64,000 nt of DNA from a marine gamma proteobacterium HTCC2080 (GCA_000169115.1 AAVV01000003.1:62001-126000), one strand, 5' to 3'; positions 17,640-27,793 are shown, counted from the first letter of the stretch. The notes: a model not told the origin generated them from the letters alone. Numbers and translations: made by a program.

Positions 17640-18428
17640 TTACTGCTTACGACCACGATAGGCATAGTGCAGCAACCACAAGCCTAAGAGGAACATGGGA
17701 AGGCATAGCAGTTGGCCTCGGGTGAGCCAGCCAAAGGCCTGAAAGCCCAAGTGGGCATCGGGTTCCCGAAAAAATTCAGCAATAAACCTCAATGTTCCAT
17801 AGCCCACCAAAAACACTCCCGCGACGGACCATTGAGGGCGTGGTCGCAAGCTGAAGATCCACACAATAAAAAATAGCAGGCACCCCTCCAGAGCAAATTG
17901 ATAGAGCTGAGAAGGGTGGCGCGCTAATGCAAGGGGGTCTCGAGGGAAGATCATGGCCCAGGGCACATCGGTGGGTCGCCCCCAGAGTTCCTGCCCAATA
18001 AAATTGCCAAGGCGCCCTAAGGCCAGGCCCACAGGCGCAAGCGGCGCTACAAAATCTGCGACGCCGGCAAACGCAATACGATGCCGGCGAGCAAACACCC
18101 ACAGCGCTCCTATAACACCTAGCAATCCGCCGTGGAACGCCATTCCGCCCTCCCAAACGCGAAACAACCACATCGGGTCATCAAGCCAACGGTCAAGGCC
18201 ATAGAACAAAACGTAACCTAAACGCCCGCCGACAATAATACCGACAGCAGAATAAAAAATAAGATCATCAACTTGGGCGCGGACTATGGGTGAATCTGCC
18301 CGCTCGGCACGGCGACTGGCCAGCCACCAGGCGAAGAGCAACCCTCCCAGATAGGTCAGACCATACCAATGCACTTTGAGGGGACCCAGACTGAGCGCCA
18401 CCGGGTCAATGCTGGGGTAGTTGATCAT
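17640..18428 (-). CDS. lgt: Prolipoprotein diacylglyceryl transferase
   Basis: Seven-helix inner-membrane enzyme of 262 residues that transfers diacylglycerol from phosphatidylglycerol to the lipobox Cys of prolipoproteins. The HGGLLG motif and the signature [14 protein letters not shown] are both present; the Glu and Arg expected there are kept, with GQ replacing the commoner NG/NA pair. The start overlaps the ptsP stop in an ATGA arrangement, suggesting coupled translation. Confidence 0.95.
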   Translation of the reverse strand: MINYPSIDPVALSLGPLKVHWYGLTYLGGLLFAWWLASRRAERADSPIVRAQVDDLIFYSAVGIIVGGRLGYVLFYGLDRWLDDPMWLFRVWEGGMAFHGGLLGVIGALWVFARRHRIAFAGVADFVAPLAPVGLALGRLGNFIGQELWGRPTDVPWAMIFPRDPLALARHPSQLYQFALEGCLLFFIVWIFSLRPRPQWSVAGVFLVGYGTLRFIAEFFREPDAHLGFQAFGWLTRGQLLCLPMFLLGLWLLHYAYRGRKQ

Positions 18429-20704
18429 TCAGCGCGCTCCTGCTCCTGTCCGGGCCTCACGTAACGCTCCAGTCCTCGACGTTGCATTAGGTCATCGAGT
18501 AGATGCTTGACCTGACTAACCGAATGTAAACCCTTCAGCTGCTCAAGCACCTCTTTAGCCTCGGTGAGCGTGACAGAGTTAAGCACCTTTTTAACTCGGG
18601 GTAGGCTTGCAGCATTCATAGACAACTGATCAAAGCCCATCGCAATGAGCAGCGGCGTAGCTCGGGGATCACCGGCCAACTCGCCGCAAATACTCACCGG
18701 GCAGGACCGCTGGCGAGCGTCGATACAAATTTTTGCCAAAGCGCCAAGAACAGCGGGGTGCAGCCCGTGATACATGTCCGCAACGCGCGAATTAGTGCGA
18801 TCTACAGCCAGCAAATATTGGGTCAAATCATTGGACCCTACTGATAAAAAATCGAGCCGATGCGCTAAAACATCTGTGAGCCACACCGCGGACGGGACTT
18901 CGATCATGGCCCCTACCGGAGGAAATTCCTGCGTATAGCCCTCAGCCATTACCTCATCATGGCAGCGCTGAATTAAGGCCAGAGACTCATCAACTTCTTC
19001 AATCGCAGAAATCATAGGCAACAAAATTCGAAGGTTACCCAGCCCCTCATTAGCTTTCAGCATCGCTCTAATCTGCGCCAAAAATATTTCAGGGTGATCA
19101 AGGGTGACCCGCACCCCCCGCCAACCCAAAAAAGGATTATCTTCATTAATGGGAAAATAGGGTAAAGATTTGTCGCCACCGATGTCGAGGCTACGCATGG
19201 TGACGGGCGCGGGTGCAAAAGCTTCAAGCTGCTCCCGATAAAGTTGTCGCTGCTCTTCTTCGCTGGGAAATTTATCCCGCAGTAAAAAAGCAACTTCGGT
19301 TCTATAAAGCCCTACTCCGTCGGCCCCAGACTCCAATGCTCTGGGCAAATCAGCGGTCAGACCCGTGTTAACCCACAGCGGTACCGTATGTCCATCCAAA
19401 GTTTGACCGGGATCAGTGCGCAGCACCGACAGCTCTTCAGAAAGTGCTAAATCGTCATCGACTAATTGCTGAAACCGGCGTAAAGCCTCTGGAGGCGGAT
19501 TGATGTATACACGCCCGTTGTGGCCATCAACCACTAGAGTCCTAGCGTCGAGCCGACTGTATGGCAAATCAGCCGCACCCATCACGGCGGGCACGCCCAT
19601 ACCTCGAGCAATGATGGCCGCATGGCTATTTGCCGAACCCCGCAGAGATACAACTCCGACAAGATTATCCCTAGGCACCTCACCCAATGCTGAAGCGGTG
19701 ATCTCTTCCGCAATAAGTATCGTTTTCTCTGGCCAGTCGCGGCGATTTTCTGAATCATCTTGAAGGTAGGTTAAAACCCGCGTACCAAGATCCCGAACAT
19801 CGACCGCCCGCTCTCTCAAGTAACTGTGTTCCATGCGTTCAAAATGTTTGATGTGCTTCAATAGCACCTGGCTTAAGGCCCCTTGAGCCCATTCACCGGA
19901 TTTGATGAGCGACGCCACCTCGCCCCCTAAGGTCGAGTCATCAAGGATATTTAAATAAACACCAAACAGCGCATGATCTTCAGGTGATAACTCGTCCTTA
20001 AGATTGTCCGACACTACTTCAATGTCATCCCGAACACGAGCTAAGGCAGCTCGGAAGGCTCGTAACTCCGCCTTACGGTTATCGGCTTTGCGTGTGGGGA
20101 CGGCACTTAAGTCTGCCGTTGGCGAGACAAACACCCCCTCACCAATACCGATACCCGGGGATCCGGCGACTCCTACGATGCGGGTGATTGTTTTCGAGCT
20201 AGTATCAGGCAGAGCGGCCAGCCCCGACACTTCGGCGTGGGCAATAATGCCCGCCAGTTGAGCCGAAATCGTGATTAAAAAAGCTTCTTCATCATCACTG
20301 AAGCGCCGCGAATCGGCCTGCTGAACAATCAACACCCCCAGCAGATCGCGCTGGTGAATAATAGGAGCTCCCATAAAGCTGTTAAAGCTCTCCTCGCCTA
20401 ACCCAGGCACCAATTGAAAGCTCGGATGTGCGCTGGCGTCTTCAAGGTTGAGCATTTCTCCACGGGAGGCGACCCATCCCACCAGGCCTTCAGTCCTAGC
20501 CAAGGAAAAGGCGCCGATTTTGTCGCGGTTCAAACCCTCGGTCGCCCGAAAAACCAGCCGAGTGGTCGCCCTGTCAGACAGGTAAACCGTACAGACATCG
20601 GTAGCCATTGCCCGACGAACCTCATGGACAATGAGCGATAGCGCCTGCTCAAGGTCGTCAGCCTCACTGACCGCCTGAACGATTTTACGCAGGGTTTCAA
20701 TCAC
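18425..20704 (-). CDS. ptsP: Nitrogen PTS enzyme I (PtsP, EI-Ntr)
   Basis: Phosphoenolpyruvate-protein phosphotransferase of the regulatory nitrogen PTS. It autophosphorylates from PEP and passes phosphate to NPr. The 759-residue protein has an N-terminal GAF domain (residues 1-165, [20 protein letters not shown]), then the PTS enzyme I N-domain, the phosphohistidine segment [21 protein letters not shown], and the PEP-binding barrel with [12 protein letters not shown] and the signature [19 protein letters not shown]. Start GTG overlaps the rppH stop. The rppH-ptsP pair is conserved across Gammaproteobacteria. Confidence 0.96.
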   Translation of the reverse strand: MIETLRKIVQAVSEADDLEQALSLIVHEVRRAMATDVCTVYLSDRATTRLVFRATEGLNRDKIGAFSLARTEGLVGWVASRGEMLNLEDASAHPSFQLVPGLGEESFNSFMGAPIIHQRDLLGVLIVQQADSRRFSDDEEAFLITISAQLAGIIAHAEVSGLAALPDTSSKTITRIVGVAGSPGIGIGEGVFVSPTADLSAVPTRKADNRKAELRAFRAALARVRDDIEVVSDNLKDELSPEDHALFGVYLNILDDSTLGGEVASLIKSGEWAQGALSQVLLKHIKHFERMEHSYLRERAVDVRDLGTRVLTYLQDDSENRRDWPEKTILIAEEITASALGEVPRDNLVGVVSLRGSANSHAAIIARGMGVPAVMGAADLPYSRLDARTLVVDGHNGRVYINPPPEALRRFQQLVDDDLALSEELSVLRTDPGQTLDGHTVPLWVNTGLTADLPRALESGADGVGLYRTEVAFLLRDKFPSEEEQRQLYREQLEAFAPAPVTMRSLDIGGDKSLPYFPINEDNPFLGWRGVRVTLDHPEIFLAQIRAMLKANEGLGNLRILLPMISAIEEVDESLALIQRCHDEVMAEGYTQEFPPVGAMIEVPSAVWLTDVLAHRLDFLSVGSNDLTQYLLAVDRTNSRVADMYHGLHPAVLGALAKICIDARQRSCPVSICGELAGDPRATPLLIAMGFDQLSMNAASLPRVKKVLNSVTLTEAKEVLEQLKGLHSVSQVKHLLDDLMQRRGLERYVRPGQEQERAE

Positions 20705-21231
20705 CGCTTACCGCTCCGACGAGCACGGCGGCGGGGCAGCAACGCGGGCAGTAGAGCTGCCAGCGCTTCCCGATAAACCTCACGTTTAAAATCAACCACC
20801 CCCGTCAGCGGATACCAATAGCTTACCCAACGCCAGTCATCAAACTCGGGTTTGGGGTGGGCATCGAGTTTTACGGCGGCATCGTCAGCCGTCAGACGCA
20901 ATAAGAACCAACGTTGCTTTTGCCCAATGCAAACGGGCCGCTCACGGCGACGGACGTAACGCTCCGGCAGTCGGTAGCGTAGCCAATCTGATGTCTGGCC
21001 CAAAACACTGACATCGTCAGGCTGAAGCCCTACCTCTTCATCGAGCTCACGATACATGGCCTGCTCAGGGCTCTCGCCACCATGAATACCGCCCTGGGGA
21101 AATTGCCATGAATCTCGCCCACCAACACGCCGGCCCCAAAGTACCTCACCACCCTGATTGACCACGACGATGCCAACGTTGGGGCGAAACCCTTGCTTGT
21201 CTATGACGCGCTCTTTGTCAGAACCGACCAA
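20701..21231 (-). CDS. rppH: RNA pyrophosphohydrolase
   Basis: Nudix enzyme that removes pyrophosphate from the 5' end of mRNA, which triggers RNase E decay. The 176-residue protein has the family start [20 protein letters not shown] and an intact Nudix box [23 protein letters not shown] split around residues 41-63. The C-terminus is basic ([10 protein letters not shown]), probably for RNA contact. The start is a TTG at 21229-21231 with AGGAG seven bases upstream, and no ATG is available in frame. It is followed by ptsP with a four-base overlap. Confidence 0.94.
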   Translation of the reverse strand: MVGSDKERVIDKQGFRPNVGIVVVNQGGEVLWGRRVGGRDSWQFPQGGIHGGESPEQAMYRELDEEVGLQPDDVSVLGQTSDWLRYRLPERYVRRRERPVCIGQKQRWFLLRLTADDAAVKLDAHPKPEFDDWRWVSYWYPLTGVVDFKREVYREALAALLPALLPRRRARRSGKR

Positions 21232-21339
21232 TGCGGTGCTCCTGTTTTAGATTTGTGGGACCTTAGCGATCACGATATTCTTCCATAAAGCAGCGATCCC
21301 CGCCTTAGCAACTTGAGAAAAACTCAAACTGGAGCCCAA

Positions 21340-21993
21340 TTGGCCCTCGCAATTTTCGACCTCGACAATACCCTAATTGCCGGCGACTCAGACCACCGCT
21401 GGGGAGAATTTATTTGTGCCAGCGGGTTAGTCGATGCAGCACAGCATACCGCGCAAAACGACGCCTTTTTAAAAGATTATCAAGATGGCACGCTCGATAT
21501 ACAGGCCTACCTCACTTTTGCCTTGGGGGCACTGGCCGGCCGAACCCTCAATGAAGTCGCCGCTCTGCAGCAACAATTCATGCAAAACTGGGTCGAACCC
21601 CTGATTCTCCCTGCCGCCGAGGACCTGTTAAATAAACACAGGGCCCTTGGGGATATGCTACTGATCATTACGGCAACCAATACGGTAGTCACCCGGCCCA
21701 TTGCTGATCGCCTGAGCGTTGAGCACCTTATCGGCTGTGAGGCTGAATGCGTCAATGGTGCCTATACCGGGCGCCCTACTGGCATTCCGTCTTTTCAAAA
21801 AGGGAAAATCACGCGACTTCAGGAATGGCTAGAAACCCAGGAAACACAGTGGGAAACCACGCACTTTTACAGTGATAGCCATAATGATCTTCCCTTGCTG
21901 CAATGGGTTAACCATCCTGTCGCGGTTGACCCCGACCCCCGGCTGCACGGGTTTGCCTTGGAACAAGGCTGGCCGATTATCTCTTTGCGATAG
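21340..21993 (+). CDS. HAD-superfamily (subfamily IB) phosphatase
   Basis: A 217-residue hydrolase of the SerB-like HAD-IB group. The nucleophile motif is IFDLDNTLIAGDSDH, motif II is the Thr in LLIITATNT, and the metal-binding motif IV is YSDSHNDLPLL. The enzyme presumably dephosphorylates a small metabolite; homologues next to rppH are annotated as histidinol-phosphatase-like or phosphoserine-phosphatase-like, but the substrate is not proven. I chose the TTG at 21340 (GGAG five bases upstream, giving MALAIFDLDNT as in relatives). A TTG at 21313 would add nine residues. It is divergent from rppH. Confidence 0.82.
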   Translation: MALAIFDLDNTLIAGDSDHRWGEFICASGLVDAAQHTAQNDAFLKDYQDGTLDIQAYLTFALGALAGRTLNEVAALQQQFMQNWVEPLILPAAEDLLNKHRALGDMLLIITATNTVVTRPIADRLSVEHLIGCEAECVNGAYTGRPTGIPSFQKGKITRLQEWLETQETQWETTHFYSDSHNDLPLLQWVNHPVAVDPDPRLHGFALEQGWPIISLR

Positions 21994-22040
21994 CCACTTT
22001 CACCTTGTCCAGCGACAATGGGCGCGGTGCTCAGTGCTCT

Positions 22041-22433
22041 TTAGTCGTCACCAGTACAGGCTTCGGCGTAATCATCGGCTGCCAGCATGCCCTCTAGTTC
22101 GCTGAGGTCCTCTACTTTTACCCTAAAAAACCATCCATCGTTGTAAGGATCACTGTTAATTAACTCAGGTTCCTCCTCCAAGTTTTCATTGAGGGCAATA
22201 ACCTCACCCGTCACGGGGGAGAAAATATCTGACGCAGCCTTAACCGACTCAACCAATCCAGCTTGATCTCCACCGGCAAGTTGGTCTCCCATGCTGGGCA
22301 GTTCAACATAGACCACATCACCCAAACTCTCCTGAGCATGATCGGTTATGCCCACAGTTACTGTGCCATCTTCTTCGATTCGAGCCCATTCATGGCTTTT
22401 GGCATACTTTAGTTCCAACGGATTATTGCTCAT
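22041..22433 (-). CDS. gcvH: Glycine cleavage system H protein
   Basis: Lipoyl carrier that shuttles the aminomethyl group between the P and T proteins in glycine breakdown. The 130-residue length is normal, and the lipoylated Lys is in [13 protein letters not shown]. The start [14 protein letters not shown] and the end [19 protein letters not shown] are typical. In E. coli the ubiI gene is followed by gcvT-gcvH-gcvP; here only gcvH follows ubiI, after 120 bp, and neither gcvT nor gcvP is in the window. The gap contains a spaced direct repeat (22510-22531) but no recognisable glycine riboswitch. Confidence 0.96.
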   Translation of the reverse strand: MSNNPLELKYAKSHEWARIEEDGTVTVGITDHAQESLGDVVYVELPSMGDQLAGGDQAGLVESVKAASDIFSPVTGEVIALNENLEEEPELINSDPYNDGWFFRVKVEDLSELEGMLAADDYAEACTGDD

Positions 22434-22553
22434 TAATTCTTCTCACTACTGCTTAGTTAAGTTCTATCAATCGTGATCGTGTTTGGTATTACTTTCTGAC
22501 GCTATGAGACTAGGCCCGCGCTCCTAGGCCCTTGGCTATCAGCGGGTACACAC

Positions 22554-23753
22554 TCAAGTCAAAGCCTGTCGAGCAAGCCAATTTTTGAGGGGTATGGCAG
22601 CATCAGTCCAAGATAAGCCCATGTTACGAGCCACTCTTATGGCTGGATTAGTAGACCCAAACCCTCGCTTAAAAGCTTCCATCGCTGACATCATCAACAA
22701 GTTATCAGTCTTTCTGCGCCGCTGGTAACGACGCAAGGTTCGCTCGCTGCCCAACGCCATTCCCTGCTGCCAGGCCTGCCCGATCTCTTCTACCAGAACA
22801 GCAACGTCCTTTAATCCTAGGTTAATACCCTGGCCAGCGAGAGGATGAATACTGTGTGCTGCATCCCCCACCAAGGCAATTCCTTGATGAACGTAATCAA
22901 CGGCATGACACTGACGCAGAGGAAAAACTCCTCGCCTGCCAACAGCCTCTACTGCAGGCATATTCGATGCCAACGCGCGATTAAGCTGAGCAATAAAAGC
23001 CTCATCGTCCAAGCTCTGTAACGGCTCCCATTGCTGGTCGTCTAGGGACCAAACAATGGAACACAACCGCGGATCAGACAGCGGAAGTAAGGCCAAAGGC
23101 CCCGTATTTAAAAAAGCTTGATAGCAGGTTTTTTGATGCTCTTCGGCCAGCCTTACCGTGGCAACAATGGCATGCTGATGGTACGACCACGTCCGAACGG
23201 CAAGACCTGCCAAATCCCGAGTTCGTGATCGAGCACCATCGGCTCCTACCAACAAAGCCGCTGTTAGATGTCGCCCCTTCTGAGTCTCCACTGAGACGCT
23301 GTCCGGCTGTGAAAAATCGGCAGCCTTCAAACCCTCTTCCCAAAACACCCTAATGTTGGTCTGTTGTTGAACGCCTTTGAGCAGTGCTTGAACTGTGACT
23401 CTATTTTCAACGATATGACCCAGCAGTGGCACGTCTAGCGATTCCGCAGAAAAGGCAATGCGCCCTGTGCCCGACCCATCCCAGACCCTCATATCGGTGT
23501 AGGGACCGACTCGATGATGCTCCATGTCCTGCCAAACTCCCCGCTCACCCAACCAAGCGCTCGATGAGGGTGTCAATGCACTTACCCTAGAATCCCACCC
23601 CGCAAGATCCGAAGCTAACGAGGGCGTAGAGGGCTGGATACTCGCCTCTAGAATAATAATTTTCATCCCTTGTTGGGACAAAGCCAAGGCGAGGGACAAG
23701 CCTGCAATACCAGCACCAGCAATCACGACATCAGCACGCTCCAAAGACCCCAT
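22554..23753 (-). CDS. ubiI: Ubiquinone hydroxylase UbiI-type FAD monooxygenase
   Basis: Flavoprotein monooxygenase of 399 residues, probably hydroxylating C5 of the ubiquinone ring. The FAD motif ADVVIAGAGIAGLSLALALS is at the N-terminus, the DG motif is VGADGARSRTRD, and the GD motif is GIALVGDAAHSIHPLAGQG. It overlaps the ubiH stop by one base. UbiI, UbiH and UbiF are close paralogues, so the assignment to UbiI rests on gene order (pepP-ubiH-ubiI). Confidence 0.88.
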   Translation of the reverse strand: MGSLERADVVIAGAGIAGLSLALALSQQGMKIIILEASIQPSTPSLASDLAGWDSRVSALTPSSSAWLGERGVWQDMEHHRVGPYTDMRVWDGSGTGRIAFSAESLDVPLLGHIVENRVTVQALLKGVQQQTNIRVFWEEGLKAADFSQPDSVSVETQKGRHLTAALLVGADGARSRTRDLAGLAVRTWSYHQHAIVATVRLAEEHQKTCYQAFLNTGPLALLPLSDPRLCSIVWSLDDQQWEPLQSLDDEAFIAQLNRALASNMPAVEAVGRRGVFPLRQCHAVDYVHQGIALVGDAAHSIHPLAGQGINLGLKDVAVLVEEIGQAWQQGMALGSERTLRRYQRRRKTDNLLMMSAMEAFKRGFGSTNPAIRVARNMGLSWTDAAIPLKNWLARQALT

Positions 23754-24961
23754 CAGTGGCCTGCCTCATGCACAAGATCCATACCTTTTCCGGTACCACG
23801 CCGGGCAATACTTCGGCGTAAAGGTACAAGAAAATCCAAACTCGCAAGCGCTGCATCTCGCGGAAGATTCAGTAAAAAGCCTCGAGATCGAAAAAGCGTC
23901 GCAAGAAAATCTGTGGCGCGAGTTGTCTCTTGCTGGTCCTTAGCAACAGCAGATTCGTAGCGTCGTAAAACTGGCAGTGATGAAAAAGTCTCGTCCTGAG
24001 CATGAGCCTCAGTCAGCGTTTGAGCTAGGCGACTCGCGTCACGCAATGACAGATTAAACCCTTGGCCCGCAACGGGATGCAGGGTGTGGGCTGCATTCCC
24101 TGCAATGACAACACCCGCACGTACCTGCTCCCGAACCGCGATTCTGGATAAATCCCAGGCGGTACGCCGGCCGACATCGGTCAGTCTTCCTAATCGCCAT
24201 CCCACTGCTCGCTGCAACGCGTCCAGAAAATCAGCATCGGCAACGTCCTCTATGGCACGAGATTCATCGGGGTGCATTGACCAAATCAGGTTATAACGCT
24301 GCCGACCTGTAACATCATCGGGCAAAGGTAAGAGCGCGATTGGACCGTGGCCCGTAAAACGTTCCCAAGCCGTACCAACAGAAGTTCCTTCAAAACGAAC
24401 ATTCGCTGCTACCGCTCGCTGCCCTACATTACGTCGTGCCATCATCACCCCTAAGTGATGGCACAGCGGTGAGTCAGCGCCGTCAGCAACAACAACAAGA
24501 TCAGCATGAATAGGACTTTCCGTACCCCTAAGGAGCTTAGGGCTAGGGCCGCTGACATCGATGCCAGTAACGCCAGCGGGTGCCTCCAGCAGAACCCCAT
24601 CATGATCTGCCAGTTTGAGAAGCGCCGCGCCAATGTAATGGTTTTCTACAACGTAACCTAACGCGAGTTCCCCGACGTCACTCGCCTCCATAACCGCACT
24701 ACCGAAACGTCCGCGACTCGAGACATGAATCGCCTTAATAGCAGCACCAAGAGTCTCTATCTCAGACCAAATACCCCATGAATCTAAAATGTTACGACTC
24801 GCTAAATTCAGCGCTGTGGCACGGGAATCGAGAGGACTAGGTGCACCCGAAGGCAGAGCTCGCGCCTCCAACACGCGTACCGCAGCCATCGGTAGGCTGC
24901 GCTTAATAGCAATCGCAAAGGCAAGACCCACCATGCCACCGCCGACAATCTCAATTCGCAC
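23753..24961 (-). CDS. ubiH: Ubiquinone hydroxylase UbiH-type FAD monooxygenase
   Basis: FAD monooxygenase of about 402 residues, expected to hydroxylate C1 of the 2-octaprenylphenol intermediate. Motifs are IEIVGGGMVGLAFAIAI, VVVADGADSPLC and GVVIAGNAAHTLHPVAGQGF; the last has GN instead of the usual GD, a tolerated variant in UbiH. I chose the GTG at 24959-24961, ten bases after the pepP stop. A longer frame from 25024 would overlap pepP by 53 bases and adds residues not typical of the family. It is tightly coupled to ubiI. Confidence 0.88.
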   Translation of the reverse strand: MRIEIVGGGMVGLAFAIAIKRSLPMAAVRVLEARALPSGAPSPLDSRATALNLASRNILDSWGIWSEIETLGAAIKAIHVSSRGRFGSAVMEASDVGELALGYVVENHYIGAALLKLADHDGVLLEAPAGVTGIDVSGPSPKLLRGTESPIHADLVVVADGADSPLCHHLGVMMARRNVGQRAVAANVRFEGTSVGTAWERFTGHGPIALLPLPDDVTGRQRYNLIWSMHPDESRAIEDVADADFLDALQRAVGWRLGRLTDVGRRTAWDLSRIAVREQVRAGVVIAGNAAHTLHPVAGQGFNLSLRDASRLAQTLTEAHAQDETFSSLPVLRRYESAVAKDQQETTRATDFLATLFRSRGFLLNLPRDAALASLDFLVPLRRSIARRGTGKGMDLVHEAGH

Positions 24962-24971
24962 GTCGGCGTGC

Positions 24972-26288
24972 TCAGCTTGCTGCCATGAGTTGTTCAATGC
25001 CTTCAACGGTTTTCGGCACGCCATCGGTGAGAACTTCGCAACCCGCAGCAGTTACCGCGACATCATCTTCAATCCGCACGCCAATGCCCCGCCATTTCTT
25101 TGCAACTTTATTATTGTTAGGCGACACATAAATACCAGGCTCAATGGTTAAGACCATTCCAGGCTCGAGCTGTCGCCAGCGACCATCAATTCGGTAGTCA
25201 CCGACATCATGCACATCCATACCCAGCCAATGACCCGCACGGTGCATGTAAAAATCTTTGTATGCCTCTGACTTAATTAGGTCTTTTTCTTTACCTTTTA
25301 ACAGTCCAAGTTCAATGAGGCCTCGGGTAATGACACGAACCGTTGCGTCGTGAGGTTGATTCCAAGTGTTACCCGGCTTCACTTTGGCGATCGCGGCCAG
25401 TTGCGCTTTCAGGACAACCTCATACAACGCTCGCTGCTCTGGGCTGAAGCGCCCGTTAACCGGAAAAGTTCGCGTTATATCTGCGGCATACCCTTGATAT
25501 TCACAGCCAGCATCAATCAGGACAAGCTCCCCGTCTCGGAGTTTGTCGCGGTTTTCGGTGTAGTGCAGCACACAAGCATTTGGACCGCCCCCAACAATAC
25601 TGTTATACGCCGCAGCTCTGGCGCCATTTTCAATAAACTCGTGAAGAATGGCTCCCTCAAGATGGAACTCGTATCGGCCCTCACGGCTTTCACGCATGGC
25701 TCGGCAATGCGCCTCTGCCGAGATCGCTCCCGCACGTCGCATTATCTTTAGCTCTTGAGCCGTCTTAAAAAGCCGCTGCTCGTGCAATAAAAACGCCAAA
25801 TCGGTGAAGTCACCTGGCGGCTTCGCACCCGTTCTGATCTGGCGTCGAATATGATTAACCCAGCCCATAACCCGACGATCAAAGTCATCGTTGTGACCCA
25901 TGGAGTAGTAAATATGCTGCTTGCCCTCCAGAAGCCCCGGCAAAATATCGTCAATGTCATCAATGGGAAAGGCGTCATCCATACCGAATTCAGCAACAGC
26001 TCCTTCAGGACCCGCTCTATAACCGTTCCATAACTCCATTTCGGGGTCACGATCCCGACAAAATAGTACAACTTGACCTGCTCTGCGGCCGGGGATCAAT
26101 ACTAGGACACCATCTGGCTCATCAAAGCCGGTGAGGTACAAAAAATCGCTATCTTGGCGAAAGGTGTATTCAGTATCTCGGCTGCGAGTGCATTCTCGAG
26201 CAGCGGGCACCAGTGCAATACTATTGGGCTCCATCATTGCCATCAAATTCTTGCGACGACGACTGTATTCGGCTTTGCTGATATTCAC
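24972..26288 (-). CDS. pepP: Xaa-Pro aminopeptidase
   Basis: Cytoplasmic dinuclear-manganese peptidase that removes N-terminal residues preceding proline. The 438-residue protein has the pita-bread metal ligands: DAGCEYQGYAADITRTF (two Asp), HWLGMDVHDVG (His), LTIEPGIYV (Glu) and VRIEDDV (Glu). It starts with GTG behind a good AAGGAA site. It stands between the UPF0149 gene and ubiH in the standard gammaproteobacterial order. Confidence 0.95.
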   Translation of the reverse strand: MNISKAEYSRRRKNLMAMMEPNSIALVPAARECTRSRDTEYTFRQDSDFLYLTGFDEPDGVLVLIPGRRAGQVVLFCRDRDPEMELWNGYRAGPEGAVAEFGMDDAFPIDDIDDILPGLLEGKQHIYYSMGHNDDFDRRVMGWVNHIRRQIRTGAKPPGDFTDLAFLLHEQRLFKTAQELKIMRRAGAISAEAHCRAMRESREGRYEFHLEGAILHEFIENGARAAAYNSIVGGGPNACVLHYTENRDKLRDGELVLIDAGCEYQGYAADITRTFPVNGRFSPEQRALYEVVLKAQLAAIAKVKPGNTWNQPHDATVRVITRGLIELGLLKGKEKDLIKSEAYKDFYMHRAGHWLGMDVHDVGDYRIDGRWRQLEPGMVLTIEPGIYVSPNNNKVAKKWRGIGVRIEDDVAVTAAGCEVLTDGVPKTVEGIEQLMAAS

Positions 26289-26312
26289 GGGGTTTCCTTC
26301 TCAGTGGTTAAC

Positions 26313-26888
26313 TTAGTCCTGATGGCTCAAAGCATCAGTCAACATATTCAAAGCCGCGAGTCGAAGATAATCAATCAACTCTTCCAGCTCGCGTTCATTG
26401 TCATCGCTCTCTTCTTCGCCAATATCAACCTGAGCAATGGCAGCAAAGTCCTTCAAGGAATCTGCCGTATTTGGATCAACCGGCTCCGATGCCGTATTAG
26501 CCGCCGCCACCGCCTGAGTAAATCCAGTCAAAAACCCTGTCGCCCAACGACCCAGTGAGGTCAGTCGTATTTCAAAGGCTTCATCGTCATCAGGAAGCAA
26601 AGGGCCAAATGCAAAGTCGGTATCTCTAGCTGCCGATAATGTCGCTGCCAGCAAACGAGTCGCAAAGTCTGCCGACTCGCCGTGTAAATCCACGGCCAAC
26701 GCTTTTTCCAAAAGACCCAGCGCCGCAGTCTTTTGCTCATCGGTGTCATGAGCCATCCCGGTCGCCAGCAACCCCGTCGAGGCACCATGAAGTTCTGAGG
26801 GATTCAACATGAGCCCAACACCCAACAAAACGTCAGCTGATTCCTGCCAATCGGGCATCGTTTCATAGTCACCTAGGGCATCTAGCAC
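26313..26888 (-). CDS. ygfB: UPF0149 (YgfB) family protein
   Basis: A 191-residue, acidic all-helical protein of the UPF0149/YgfB family. The C-terminal pattern, a phenylalanine/glycine-rich helix (RWATGFLTGFTQA) followed by a Glu/Asp-rich helix with EELIDYLRLAALNML, is characteristic. I chose the GTG at 26886-26888, which has AGGAG eight bases upstream. A frame opening at 26918 would add ten residues without support. It heads the pepP-ubiH-ubiI series, 24 bp before pepP, and is divergent from the zapA region. Confidence 0.88.
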   Translation of the reverse strand: MLDALGDYETMPDWQESADVLLGVGLMLNPSELHGASTGLLATGMAHDTDEQKTAALGLLEKALAVDLHGESADFATRLLAATLSAARDTDFAFGPLLPDDDEAFEIRLTSLGRWATGFLTGFTQAVAAANTASEPVDPNTADSLKDFAAIAQVDIGEEESDDNERELEELIDYLRLAALNMLTDALSHQD

Positions 26889-27061
26889 GACTTTTTCTCC
26901 TGTAAATAGGCGGCGCAAACAAACAATTTGCTATCTGTACCACCCAACTTCTCAACTCATTCTTCGTTTTATGAGCCAGAACACTGATATGTCTCACTTT
27001 TCAATGCATTGACCCATCGCGCTAGCTGCACATATAGTGCAGGATAACCTCTTTAAGTGTA

Positions 27062-27277
27062 ATGGCCGTGGCTGAGAAACTCATCCAATCTTTGGAAAAG
27101 AAAATTGCCGACCTCATTGAGTTAAGCAATGAGTTAAATCGTGAGAACAGGCAGCTCAAATTGCGAACAGCCGAGCTGCAGCGTGAGCGTAAGGAATTGC
27201 TAGAGCGGCAACGGCAAGCAGGTGACTTTATCAATGGCTCCCTTGAGCGGCTGCGCAAAATTGAGGGCGGGCTATGA
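27062..27277 (+). CDS. Small coiled-coil protein (TIGR02449/ZapB-like)
   Basis: A 71-residue protein that is almost entirely a coiled coil (KLIQSLEKKIADLIELSNEL, then NRENRQLKLRTAELQRERKE). It resembles the TIGR02449 family, which always sits directly upstream of zapA and looks ZapB-like, so a role at the division ring is plausible. Its stop overlaps the zapA start (ATGA). A GTG six bases downstream of the chosen ATG is an alternative start. Confidence 0.85.
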   Translation: MAVAEKLIQSLEKKIADLIELSNELNRENRQLKLRTAELQRERKELLERQRQAGDFINGSLERLRKIEGGL

Positions 27278-27591
27278 ACCGCACGCCCACGTTAACGGTT
27301 GAAATACTCGACAAAGAATATCAAGTTGCCTGCCCACCCGAGCAGGAGTCTGAGCTGCTTTCTGCCGCACACCACCTTGATCAGCAAATGCGAGATATTC
27401 GTGCAGCGGGCAAAGTCATTGGCCTTGAGCGTGTAGCCATAATGGCTGCACTCAATCTTAGCCATGAGGTCCTCAGCCTCCAGGGCGGCGAAGCCCCAAA
27501 ACCATTTGATGGCCATGAAGATCGGCTAAAGACTCTCGCTAGCAAATTAGATGAAGCCCTCTACCAGTTAAGGCAACTGGAAATCAACTAA
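27274..27591 (+). CDS. zapA: Cell-division protein ZapA
   Basis: A 105-residue ZapA that bundles FtsZ filaments at mid-cell. The N-terminal beta part is LTVEILDKEYQVACPPEQE, then the helix LLSAAHHLDQQMRDIR and the long dimerisation helix starting at residue 70. It is coupled to the coiled-coil gene upstream, and 6S RNA starts about 25 bp downstream of its stop. This order is widespread in Gammaproteobacteria. Confidence 0.94.
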   Translation: MNRTPTLTVEILDKEYQVACPPEQESELLSAAHHLDQQMRDIRAAGKVIGLERVAIMAALNLSHEVLSLQGGEAPKPFDGHEDRLKTLASKLDEALYQLRQLEIN

Positions 27592-27602
27592 CACCTTTCC
27601 GT

Positions 27603-27608
27603 TATACT
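27603..27608 (+). promoter_or_regulatory. -10 box of the 6S RNA promoter
   Basis: TATACT ends seven bases before the predicted 5' end of 6S RNA at 27615. No convincing TTGACA lies 16-18 bp upstream. Confidence 0.5.
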
Positions 27609-27614
27609 AGCAGC

Positions 27615-27793
27615 GCAGCCTGGCGTATTAGCCAGACAGTCAGTCCTCGAGCCGATAATGCTACACCCGGGGACCACCGTACGCTGTTGTTGCGCAAATC
27701 CGGCACGACCGGAGAGCCTGATGCAGCACGGCGGTCACCACCTTGAGCCTCAGGGTTCAAGGGCGACACCGTCAGCGGTACGCTGGGTTGCCT
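27615..27793 (+). ncRNA. ssrS: 6S RNA
   Basis: About 180-base RNA that binds sigma-70 RNA polymerase and mimics an open promoter. The conserved 5' block GTCAGTCCTCGAGCCGATA and the 3' block CACCTTGAG...GGGTTCAAGGG match E. coli 6S RNA (CAGTCCCCTGAGCCGATA; CACCTTGAACCAAGGGTTCAAGG). The ends pair as a closing stem: 27615-27627 with 27779-27791 through G-C, A-U and G-U pairs. It lies between zapA and the 5-formyltetrahydrofolate cycloligase gene, its standard place. The 3' end is estimated to within a few bases. Confidence 0.93.

Noticed and set aside
22434-22553. Glycine riboswitch upstream of gcvH
   Set aside because: The 120-bp gap lacks the conserved tandem-aptamer sequences; only a spaced direct repeat is seen.
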